Shown here in pieces: positions 24,196 to 35,782 of a stretch of 64,000 nucleotides of DNA. The DNA lies in contig JALJCS010000029.1 of the NCBI GenBank assembly GCA_023055355.1, positions 6,945,001 to 7,009,000 on the forward strand. The letters run 5' to 3'. The notes under the pieces are model-generated. The model ran no database searches and had not been told where the DNA came from. It worked only from the letters and a program-made list of their open reading frames with translations. Every line of letters begins with the position of its first letter. Position 1 is the first letter of the stretch. This DNA comes from Agelaius tricolor. Taxonomy: Eukaryota > Chordata > Aves > Passeriformes > Icteridae. Position numbers and translations under genes: made by a program.

Positions 24196-24395
24196 TAGAA
24201 TATCCAGCAGCAGAGCCTCTGGGCTCGCAGAGGAATCCTTCCCAGCACTGGGTGAAACGCAGACGAGCAGAATTTCAGAATTTCCCCTGAGGTGAAGCAG
24301 GGCCAGGCAGAGGCAGCAGCTCCGGAATTCCAGGAGCTCCGGGCAGAGCCCAGGATCCTCCCAAGGGGCAGCTCCAGGCACGCCCTGGGAACGTG

Positions 24396-24609
24396 AGCCC
24401 TGAATTCACTGCATGGTTGAGCACAGAATTGAAAAATTCTGAATTCTGGAGCGCAGAAATGTCACAGCAGCTCCTGCAAAGAGCAAAGCAAAAGCAGCTC
24501 TGGAGCTTGTGGGATCATCCCTGCTGCACGCACAGAGAGGTTTTAAACTCATTTAATTATTTTGGGTTGGAATTCTGCTGTTTTTCCCCAGTGCTGAATT
24601 AATCACTGA
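24396..24609. repeat. Right arm of the large inverted repeat
   Basis: Reverse-complement partner of 22466-22705, from 'ccctgaattcactgca' to 'gctgaattaatcactg'. The arms are separated by about 1.7 kb that contains two AT-rich arrays. Confidence 0.85.
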
Positions 24610-25555
24610 CAAATACAGGCAGTTCAGGTGGGAGCAAATCCTGCTTTAAAAGTCAGATTTTAGTGTGGCACGGCCTTTGGCTGGGCACTCCTGGCTTTTC
24701 TGTGTGAAAATCCAACTGATCCTCACTGAAACATCAGGGATTTGTCCAGGGAACAACAATTCCTGGCAATTCCTGCACATTCCCAGTTTAATCACGTAAA
24801 CTTTGGTAATCACATAAATAAATATTTCTCTGAAAACCCCTCTCTTCTGTTTTTCTCTCAGGCAAAATAAATCAAAATATTCAAACCCCTCATTTGTTGT
24901 GTCCCTAGAAAGTCCACCCAGCTGCAGGTCCTGGGACGAGCAGTTGTGCGAAGGAATTGAAGAAAAATGTGCATTTCTTATGAACAAATGGGAAAATTCA
25001 TCCAGGAATGCTCTGGATTATTTAATTATAAATCCCTCCAGGAGAAAACAGAAACTTTGCTGGATGTGGGACATCTCCAGCACAGCAGGGCTTGGATTTC
25101 TGCTCTGGGTGACCAGGGGGAAATTAAAATTGTGATTTTAATTAAAATCACAAAATTAAAAATGTGTATAAAATTAAATTAAAAATGTGTCTAAAACCAG
25201 AAATTAAAAATGTGTATAAAAAATTAAAAATGTGTATAAAAAATCAATTCCCTGCTCCCCATGCTGCAGGGAGCCAGGCTGCCCTCTGCTGTGGGAATGA
25301 CTCCGAGCTGCAGAAATCCTGCCCAGATTTGGGGTTATCACCTCCAAAACCCCCAGAAATCCTCCCAATCCAGGTCCCTGCATTGCACTGTGGATTTTGG
25401 AAACCTCAGGGTGCAATCCAGGTGTGGATAATTAAATTGTCATAGCAAATTCCAAAAATACACCGATTTCTCGACAGATTTTTGCTTTAGGCTGCAGAGG
25501 TCGTGATGAGAATATCCCAAACCCACAGCTGGTCCCTGCTGGGAAGGGGGATTTG
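24610..25555. other. Intergenic, no gene seen
   Basis: A small 'aaattaaaaatgtgtata' repeat lies at 25130-25245. Several overlapping short frames exist with no family signature; upstream exons of the membrane-protein gene cannot be excluded. Confidence 0.4.
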
Positions 25556-25559
25556 TGGG

Positions 25560-26310
25560 CTGGGGAAAACGGTAAATGGGGTAAATGGGGTAAATGACAA
25601 ATGGGGTAAATGAGGATTTGTGGGCTGGGGAAAATGGTAAATGGGGTAAATGATAAAAGGGGTAAATGACAAATGGGGTAAATGGGGTAAATGAGGATTT
25701 ATAGGCTGGGGTAAGTTAGGTAAATGGGGTAAATGGTAAATGAGGATTTGTGGACTGAGGTAAATGGGATAAATGGGGTAAACAAGGATTTGTGGACTGA
25801 GGTAAAGGGTAAATGGGGTAAAAGAGGATTTGTGGACTGAGGTAAATGGGGTAAAAGAGGATTTGTGGACTGGGGTAAATGGGGTAAATGAGAATTTGTG
25901 GGCTGGGGTAAAAGAGGATTTGTGGACTGAGGTAAATGGGGTAAATGAGGATTTGTGGGCTGAGGTAAATGGGGTAAATAAGGATTTGTGGGCTGGGGTA
26001 AATGGGGTAAAAGAGGATTCGTGGACTGAGGTAAATGGGATAAATGAGGATTTGTGGGCTGGGGTAAATGGGGTAAATAAGGATTTGTGGACTGGGGTAA
26101 AGGGTAAATGGGGTAAAAGAGGATTCATAGACTGGGGTAAATGGGGTAAATGAGGATTTGTGGGCTGGGATAAAAGAGGATTCGTGGACTGAAGTAAATG
26201 GGGTAAATGAGGATTTGTGGGCTCGGGTAAATGAGGATTTGTGGACTGAGGTAAATGGGGTAAATGAGGATTTGTGGATTGAGGTAAATGGGGTAAATGA
26301 GGATTTTTCA
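25560..26310. repeat. ~30 bp VNTR just upstream of the unnamed membrane-protein gene
   Basis: Around 30 copies mixing 'gtaaatggggtaaatgagga' with 'tttgtgggctgggg' or 'tttgtggactgagg'. It ends about 275 bp before the predicted start codon. The 274-codon minus-strand frame (HKSSFTPFTPV type) is a repeat artefact. Confidence 0.95.
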
Positions 26311-26584
26311 AACCCAGGGTTGCTCTAGGGACCCTAAAAGTCCAGCTGGCAGAGGAACAAACTGCATCATCCCAAACCAGCCCTTCCCTGGCCTTACTGC
26401 ACAGGAATATTCCCGGGCAGGGCAGGGAGCAGCCCTGCTCTGTGGCCTGTGGGGCTCAGATAACTCCCATCAATATTTCACACCAATCTTTTCACCCTCC
26501 CTGCCATGAAATATTCAGCAGGGAAGGAAAGCTCTCCTCACTCCTCTGTCCTCACCCACTTTGGCAGCTCAGGGCAGTAAATCC

Positions 26585-29500
26585 ATGGCCCTTTTCCTCT
26601 TCTTTTTCTCTCTTTTTCCAGCCTTGCCTGGCATCAAGGGGGGAACACAACCTCAAAATGATGAGGAGTGTCCAAGTGGGGTTCCCTGCAAGGGAGGAGA
26701 GCAGAGCCTGCCCGCCTGCCCAGCAGGTAACTGGGGATCATTTTGCTGATTATTTGCTTCTCAGTCACATTTTCTGCAATAAAAATGCAGTCAGGTTGGA
26801 TTGTGCTGCAATAGTTCTCAGATAATTGACTGGGCTTGATGAAATTCATGTTGTAACAGGTAAAAAGCCTGGAGAACAAATGCAGGGCACTGGATTTGAT
26901 TGCCATAAAATATTGTCATAAAATAAATATTCAATATTGGACAATTTTTATTTCAATATGTCTAATTATGTTTAATATATTATTATTTCAATATGTCACT
27001 GTTTAATATGTGTAATTATGTTCAGTATATTGTTATTTCAACATTTCAAGATTGAATTTATATGAAATATATTCTATATCGAATATATTCAATACAGGAA
27101 ATATATTCAATATATGAAATATTATATATATTCATATACATGAAATATGTTAATTCTCATATATTATATATATGAAATTATGTATTTTATATAATTAATG
27201 TATTATAAATTATATAATTATATATTATGTGATGAATCTATTTTATATATTATATATATATGATGTGATTAATATATTTTAAATATTATATGTATTATAT
27301 ATATTATACATATTATATATTATAATTATATATACTTTATATATTGTATTCCATATATATTTATATATTATATTATATATTTATATCTTTTATAGTATAT
27401 GTTATATATAATATAATTAATAATTATATAGTATACAAAAAATATATATCTTATTTATACCTTATATATATATATATATATATTTCTTATAAGTACAAAA
27501 TATCTTCACCAGTAAATTATACATTTCAAACATCCAAACTAGCAAATATTTTGGTGGAAGCAGGATGCATTTAACTAATTTATAACAAAAACACCCCTCA
27601 ATATCAGAACTGCAAACACATCCATTCCAGCTGCTTGGCAGGGATAAACCTGACAGGAACTTTTTGCTGTTCCCAGGGTATTTCTGCCCCCGAGGGAACA
27701 GCTCAGTGCCCGTGCCGTGCCCGCCGGGGACGTTCCACCCGGCCGGGGCAGCGGCTCCATCCCCGGGCTGCCAGCCCTGCCCCGAGGGCTTCTTCAACCC
27801 CAGAGCTGCCCAGAGCTCCTGCCTGCCCTGCCCCGAGGGCTTCTTCAACCCCAGAACGGGACAGAGCTCCTGCCAGCCCTGCCCCGAGGGCTTCTTCAAC
27901 CCCAGAGCTGCCCAGAGCTCCTGCCTGCCCTGCCCCGAGGGCTTCTTCAACCCCAGAGTGGGACAGAGCTCCTGCCTGCCCTGCGGCTCCGGGGCTGTGC
28001 AGCCTGCAGAGGGACAGAGCACCTGCGTGTGCCTGGGGCCAGGACAGGTGTATCAGGTATGGCTTGGGCCAGGACAGGTGTATCAGGTGTGTGTGAGCAG
28101 CTCTGTGTGTGCCTGGGACCAGGACAGGTGTATCAGGTATGGCTTGGGCCAGGACAGGTGTATCAGGTGTGTGTGAGCAGCTCTGTGTGTGCCCCAGGCC
28201 AGGACAGGTGTATCAGGTATGGCTTGGGCCAGGACAGGTGTATCAGGTGTGTGTGAGCAGCTCTGTGTGTGCCAGGGACCAGGACAGGTGTACCAGGTGT
28301 GTGTGAGCAGCTCTGTGTGTGCCTGGGACCAGGACGGGTGTACCAGGTGTGTGTGAGCAGCTCTGTGTGTGCCCCAGGCCAGGACAGAATCGCAGTGACA
28401 GAATCACAGTGACAGAATCACAGTGACAGAATCACAGTGACAGAATCGCAGGTTCCAGGTATGGCTGAGCACCTGTGAGTGCCTGGGACCAGGACAGGTG
28501 CTTCAGGTATGAGTGAGCAGCTGGGCCAGCAGCTCTCTGGGTCATAAAATTCAGTCACAGAGTCACAGAATCTCAGAACCCAGAATCACACAATCACAGA
28601 ATCAATCTCAGAATCACAAAATCTCAGAATCACAGAATCTCAGAACCCAGAATCACACAATCAGAGAATCACAAAACCTCAGAATCTCAGAGACACAGAA
28701 TGACCAGGTTGGAGGAGACCTTCAAGGTCATCACGGCCAACATTCAATTTTATATATATATATATATATATATATTCAAAATTGAATTATATCTTTTGAA
28801 TATTGAAACCAGCAAACATAGGGAAGCAAATATTGGAACTGGGGGAAGTATGGAAGGTTTGGGCTGGCGTGTGGACATTGGGTTTACAAATATTCCGAAT
28901 TCCTCGGGGTGACATCAATCCTCCCGCTTCAATACATACAAAATACATTCAATTTAATATTTTATATATATATATATATATATATAATGCATTCAAAATT
29001 GAACTATATCTTTCAACTATTGAAACTGGGGGAAGTATGGAAGGTTTGGGGTGGCGTGTGGACATCGGGTTTACAAATATTCTGAATTCCTCGGGGTGAC
29101 ATCAATCCTCCCACTTCAATATATATAAAATACATTCAATTTTATATATATCTATATATATTCAAAATTGAATTATATCTTTTGAATATTGAAACCAGGA
29201 AACATAGGGAAGCAAATATTGGAACTGGGGGAAGTATGGAAGGTTTGGGGTGGCGTGTGGACACCAGGTTTAGGAATATTCCGAATTCCTCGGGGTGACA
29301 TCAATCCTCCCACTTCAATATATACAAAATACATTCAATTTAATATTATATATATATATATATATAAAATGCATTCAAAATTGAATTATATCTTTCAACT
29401 ATTGGAACTGGGGGAAGTATGGAAGGTTTGGGCTGGCGTGTGGACACCAGATTTAGGAATATTCCGAATTCCTCGGGGTGGCACCAAGGCTCCCTGCTCG

Positions 29501-32500
29501 GGGGCGGGTTGGGGGCGCTGTGTGGCACCACGGGCGGGTTCCAAAGGCGCCGTGCTTGCGTTCCCAGCCCCGGGACTCCCTCTGCACCTGCCCGCCCGGG
29601 TTCCGGAGCGCTGGCAGGGATGGAAACGGCTGCGCCAGGAGATCCTACCCCGTGTGCCGCGCCCCGGCCGCCCGCAACCAGCAGGGCCAGTGCCTGACCC
29701 GGAGGGGATGGGCTCGCTACTGCTCCCAAAAGGTATGCAGGGGGGTTTTTAAAATTATTTTTAATTATTTTTAATTATTTTTACTGTTAGACCCCAAACC
29801 AGGCAGAAAACACCCCAAAAAAAGCAAAATTCGCAAGTCCTCCCTTCTTAGGGCACACCCAGCCTCAAGAGTTCTTGGTGTTTTCTGAGGAGGTTCTCCC
29901 TCTTTTCCAGCCTTAGGAATCCAGAAGATATTAAGATTTTTTAAAATTTTTCTTTCTATAAATTCCCAAAACCAGGCAGAAAACACCCCAAAAAAAGCAA
30001 AATTCACAAGTTCTCCCTTCTTAGGGCACACCCAGCCTCAAGAGTTATTGGTGTTTTCTGAGGAGGTTCTCCCTCTTTTCCAGCTTTAGGAACTCCCAAG
30101 AGATTAAGATTTTTTTTTAATTAAATTCCCAAAACCAGGCAGAAAATACCCCAAAAAAGCCCTGACACAGAAGGCAAAATTCCCAGACACAGAAGGTATT
30201 ACACTTTTTAAATTTTTTTTTCTATTAAATCCCCAAACCAGGCAGAAAATACCCCAAAAAAGCAAAATTCCCCAGCTCTCCCTTCACAGGGCACACCCAG
30301 TGTGGTACTCAAGGGTTATTTGTGTTTTCACTGGAAATTTTGCCTCTTTTCCAGCTTTAGGAACTCCCAAGGTACTAAGTTGGTTTTTTTAAATTTTTTT
30401 TTCTATTAAATCCCCAAACCAGGCAGAAAATACCCCAAAAAAGCAAAATTCCCAAGCTCTCCCTTCCCAGGGCTGGTTTTCCAGTGTTATTCGTGATTTC
30501 AGAAGAGGTTTTGCCTCTTTTCCAGCTTTAGGAAATTCTGATTTTTTTGGCACTGCTGTTTTTCCTCTCTGCCCCAGGTCTGTGCTGACCCCAGGGATTT
30601 CCAGGGCTATGACAAAGTCCTGGGGCTCTGCATTTGCCGCTCGGACAGCCTGGAGAGGGTTTGCAATTCCCAGTGCAGAAAAGACCAGAAATCCACCCTG
30701 CTGCTCTCCTGTGCAGAGCAAAAACCTCAGCTTCTCATCACCCACAGCAATGGGAGCAAGGTGACAAAAATTCTCATTTTCACCATCCCTCTCTTTCTCT
30801 CAGGCTGCGCCCCTCGTTCCTTTTTTGCTCAGAAAATCCTGGAATGCAACAACAACAAAAAATATCCCCAAATGTTTTTCTGTTACACACATAAAGTGCT
30901 TTTCAATTCTGTTTCACCCATGAAAAAAACTGAATTATTTTCCTTTCAGACTGCTGTTTTCTTAGAAAACTTAAGGAAAGTTCTACCAAGACCAAATTTC
31001 TATTTGGAAGATGTTTGTGCTCCAGGACAGCAAACCCATCCAGCACACATCGTGGAGATGAGTGGTGAGGAAAAGGAATTATTTGGGTGTTTAATGGGGT
31101 TTGCCCACAAAAAGCCTTTTTGTGGGGTTTAAAACACAAATAATGAGAAATCTCCAGGTTTATTTCTGAGAAAAATGTAATTATAGCACTCACACAAAAT
31201 TGATCCTGCTTGGTCCCAGAATATTCATTTGAAATGTGTTTATTGCCTAAGGAAATTTGAGTATTTCCAATGGAAATCTGTGTATTTCCAACAGAAATCT
31301 GTGTATTTCCAACAGAAATTTGTGTATTTTAAATGGAAATTCGTGTATTCCAAAGGATATTTGTGTATTTCTAGTAGTACAGGAAAAATATTCAGGGGTT
31401 TCCCTCCTAAATTACAATAAACAGAGCTGGAATCCCCTCTCATCTCCTTTACCTGTACTGATTTTTTTCCTGGGATTGAGATTTTAATGTATTTTTTCAA
31501 TTATTTTTTAATGTGTATATTTTACCAGTTTGAATTTTACCAAGTAAAATTCAAAGGTGTTAAAAAAAAATTCCCCTCAGAATTCCAGATCCGGGCCAAA
31601 AAGCACAATTTGCTCAGCCAGAAAATTGAACCCCAACATCAGAAAAAACTCATTTGCCCCTGAACAGGTTCATTGACTTCAACCAAAGGTTTTAATTTAA
31701 AAAAACAACTCAATTTTAATTAAAATTTAATTTTTAAAAGGCCCAAACATTTTCAAAACTGCCCCAGAATGAGAAGAATGCGCTGAAAATGCTCCCATCT
31801 GCGTTTAGAGCCCGGGGGCTTTGCTGAGCAGATATTCTGGAAGGAAAAGCAAAATTCAGAGCAAAATTCATGGTGAAAACCAGAAATTCTTGGAATTTTT
31901 TTGTACCTCTCCAGGGAAAGGATTTTTAGGGGTTTATAATCCTGACCCTCAATTAATTCACGACCTCCTGGTGCAGGATGAGGCCTCAACAGCTCAGGAA
32001 TTGAATCCTCCCTCAGCAGCAGCTCCAGGTGAGTTCTCCTGCAGAGCTCCTCAATTTGGGTTTAATAAAAACTATTTTAAAATGAATTTTTTAATTTCAT
32101 CCAGTGCTCACAGCCCCTGCCCTACCCTGCAGGGAACAGCAGGTAATTCCCTCAGAAAATGCCAAAAAAAGCAGAATTCAATGTGCCCATGCTGCTCCTG
32201 AGCTCCTGCTGGGGCTTTTCCTGTTTTTATATATAGAGTTATATATGCATATATAAATATATTGTTTATTATTCATTTTAAAGTATTTAGAAATGTCTCT
32301 ATATTTAATTTTTATATTTTTTATTTTTCTAGTTTAAAATAGTTGTATGATGCATATAATATAAGATATATAAAATTAAATATTTTTATTTTATATCAAA
32401 TTAGATTTACATATATATAGGGGTTTTATACATATAGTTATATATATAATATATAGAAAACTATATTTATATATAGATATATAACTATATGTAATTTTAA

Positions 32501-35500
32501 TGTATATATAATTATAAATATATAGTATATAACTATATATACATAAAATCTATATTTATATATATAGACATATAACTAGATATAATTTTTATGTATATAT
32601 AATTAAATATCATTATTATATATAAAATTAAATGAACATATATCTGTCGGGTTTTTAATATATATATATATAGTTATGTCACTAGTTATGCATATATTAT
32701 TTATTTATTTATTTATGAGAATTTAGAAAAATACATTTTTAATTCTATATTTCTATTTTAATATTTAAACAACAACACTGTGATTTTTTTCTGTATTGTA
32801 TATATTTATTTATATATTTTATATATAAAATATATAAATAAATACATATTTATTTCTATATTTTAATTTTAAATTGGCATGTTTTCATTCATTTACGAGC
32901 ACCTTTGTGAACACACAAAGGAATTTCTGCTCCCTGAGGCTGCTCTGTGCCCTCCCAGATCCCCCTGGCCCTGAGGAGTGCAGGGAGCGGATCCCGAACC
33001 CCCCGAATTCCACATCCCAGCCGCCGTTTTTGGGCATCCTGAACCCCATCACCTGCGTCAGCAGCGCCGTGACCCTGCTCTTCCTCAGCACCCCGCAGCA
33101 TTTCCCCCTCTATGACGTGTGAGTACAGCCAGAAAATACAGGAATTTCACACCAGCCCCCAGAAATTCTGCGCCTTTTCCTTTGCAGTGTGTGAGTACGG
33201 CCCAACCATAAAATCCTGCACCAAAAAATCCACACAATCCCACATCAGCCCCCAGAAATTCTGCACCTTTTTCCGATAGAGAATTGAGAGAAAACACAGC
33301 GAGAAGCAGGAAAATTCTGATTTTTAAACATAATTCAGTATATTTTCACAGAGGGCTGTGCACAGCAGGAAACAATGTTTGAATCATTAAGAAATTCACA
33401 TTTACTTGTTCCTCATTAAGGAATTCACATTTACTTGTTCCTCATTAAGAAATTCACATTTACTTATTCCTCATTAAGAAATTCACATTTACTTGTTCCT
33501 CATTAAGGAACTCACATTTACTTATTCCTCATTAAGAAATTTACATTTACTTATTCCTCATTAAGAAATTCACATTTACTTGTTCCTCACTAAGAAATTC
33601 ACATTTACTTATTCCTCATTAAGGAATTCACATTTACTTGTTCCTCATTAAGAAATTCACATTTACTTGTTCCTCCTCACCCGGGAGCATTTCCCCCTTT
33701 ATGATCAGTGAGTACCAAACCAAGGCCATACAGAAATTTTATATCAGCCACCAGAAACTCTTCACCTTTTCCAGCACAGAACTGAAAGGAAACAAAACAA
33801 AGAACAGGAAATTTCTCGTTTTTAAACATAATTCAGTGTATTTTTACAGAGGGCTTTGCACAGTAGGAAACAGTGTTTAAATCATTAAGAAATTCACATT
33901 TATTCATTGAAATAGGCACAATTAAATCCCTGCTTACTGCTCCTGGTGTCCTGGTGATGATGTTTCTGACCTAGAACTATTTTTGCACAGTAAATAAAAA
34001 TTCCTGCTCCTCAGGGTTCATTGCTGTATTTTGGGGTGGCTGGATCATCCCAAAACAAATTATGGTGTGGCAGCAGTAATTACAGATGGAATAAATGGAA
34101 TTTGTACATGGAATAACAAATTGAAATTATACATGGAATGGTGAATTGAAATTATACATGGAATAATAAATTAAATTTATACTGGAATGGTGAATTGAAT
34201 TTATACAGGGAATAACAAACTGAATTTATACATGGAATAACAAATGGAATTTGTACATGGAATAAGAAATTGAATTTACACATGGAATAATAAATTGAAT
34301 TTATACATGGAATAATAAATTGAATTTATACATGGAATGGTGAATTTAATTTATACATTTACACATGGAATAACAAGCTGTATTTACATGGAATAACAAC
34401 TCTGAATTCATAAATCTCCACTTTATTTATCAGCCTAGAAGGAAAAAAATAATTAAAATAAAACAAGTGACAAGAATTTTTTGTTTTTTTGTATTTTCCC
34501 TGCTAGAAACAACCTGTACAACACAAATGCTGAATTTGACTGGGGAGATTTCCGGAGCCTGAGGGAGGAAATCAGGGAAATTCCCAGAAATTCCCAGAAA
34601 TTCCTCCTGTTCCCTTTCCAGTTCCAGGCCCCCGGCACCTACGTGCTCCAGCTGAGCAGCAACAAGCACAAGAGAATGGTTGGTACCCAGAAAATCCTGG
34701 TTTTTCTATTCAGAATTCCCCAAAATTATAGATATAATTATAATTTATAAAATTATATACGAAATTATAATGCACGGAAAGCATTTTGTGGTCCAAGTGA
34801 AAGTTTGGAAGCTGCAAAAACAACAATGAACGTCTTTTTGTAGAAATAAATAGCATCTCTTTATAGAAATAAATAAATTCCTGCAAATTTGACAGTGTAA
34901 GAGCAAAAAAATTACATAATTACAAATACATGATATTAGAAATTTAAATAATTACAAATATGAAATTGTGCTGTCGTGCAGTACCTCAGTGAGGGGACAG
35001 AAAACCCTAATTGGCTTTCTGGGTTTGTACCCAGAAAATCCTTCTTTTATTATTTAGAATTCCCCCCAAAAATAAAAATTCTAATTATAATGTATAAAAT
35101 TACAATGCACAAAAAGCATTTTGTGCTCCAGGTGAAAGTTTGGAAGCTCAGGAAGCTGCAAAAACAACAGCGAGCATCTTTTTATATTGCATAGAAATAA
35201 ATGGCAGAAATGAAGAAATTCCTGCAAATTGGACAGCGGAAGTGCAAAAAAATGAATTTCAATGATTGTAAATTGATTTTTTTGTGTTTTCCTGCGGTTC
35301 GTGAGGGTGATGCCAGCGGGGGGACACAAAACCCTAACTGGATTTCTTGCTTCCTACCCAGAAGATCTTAATTTTTTAATTTATAATTTCCCTCTTGGAG
35401 AAGAATTTTGTGCTCCAGGTGAAAGTTTGGAAGCGCAGGAAGCTGCAAAAACAACAGCGAGCAGCTTTTTATATTGCACAGAAATAAATGGCAGAAATGA

Positions 35501-35739
35501 AGAAATTCCTGCAAATCAGCGTCAGCGCAAACAACGCATTTCAATAATTTCAATGATTGTAAATTGATTTTTTTGTGTTTCCCCGCAGCTCGTGAGGGCG
35601 ATGCCAGCGGGGGCGCGGTGCCCTCAGGACGGGCCCTTCCTGCCCTGCAGGCCCAGCGCCGCCGTCCGGGCGGGAATTGCCCGGGCCCGGGAGCTGCCCC
35701 TGAGCCCGGACTGGGCGGCGCTGGCCGGGCTGAGCTCGG

Positions 35740-35782
<43 letters not shown>

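Noticed and set aside
25487..26311. 274-codon minus-strand frame (HKSSFTPFTPV repeats)
   Set aside because: By-product of the 30 bp VNTR; no unique sequence of coding type.
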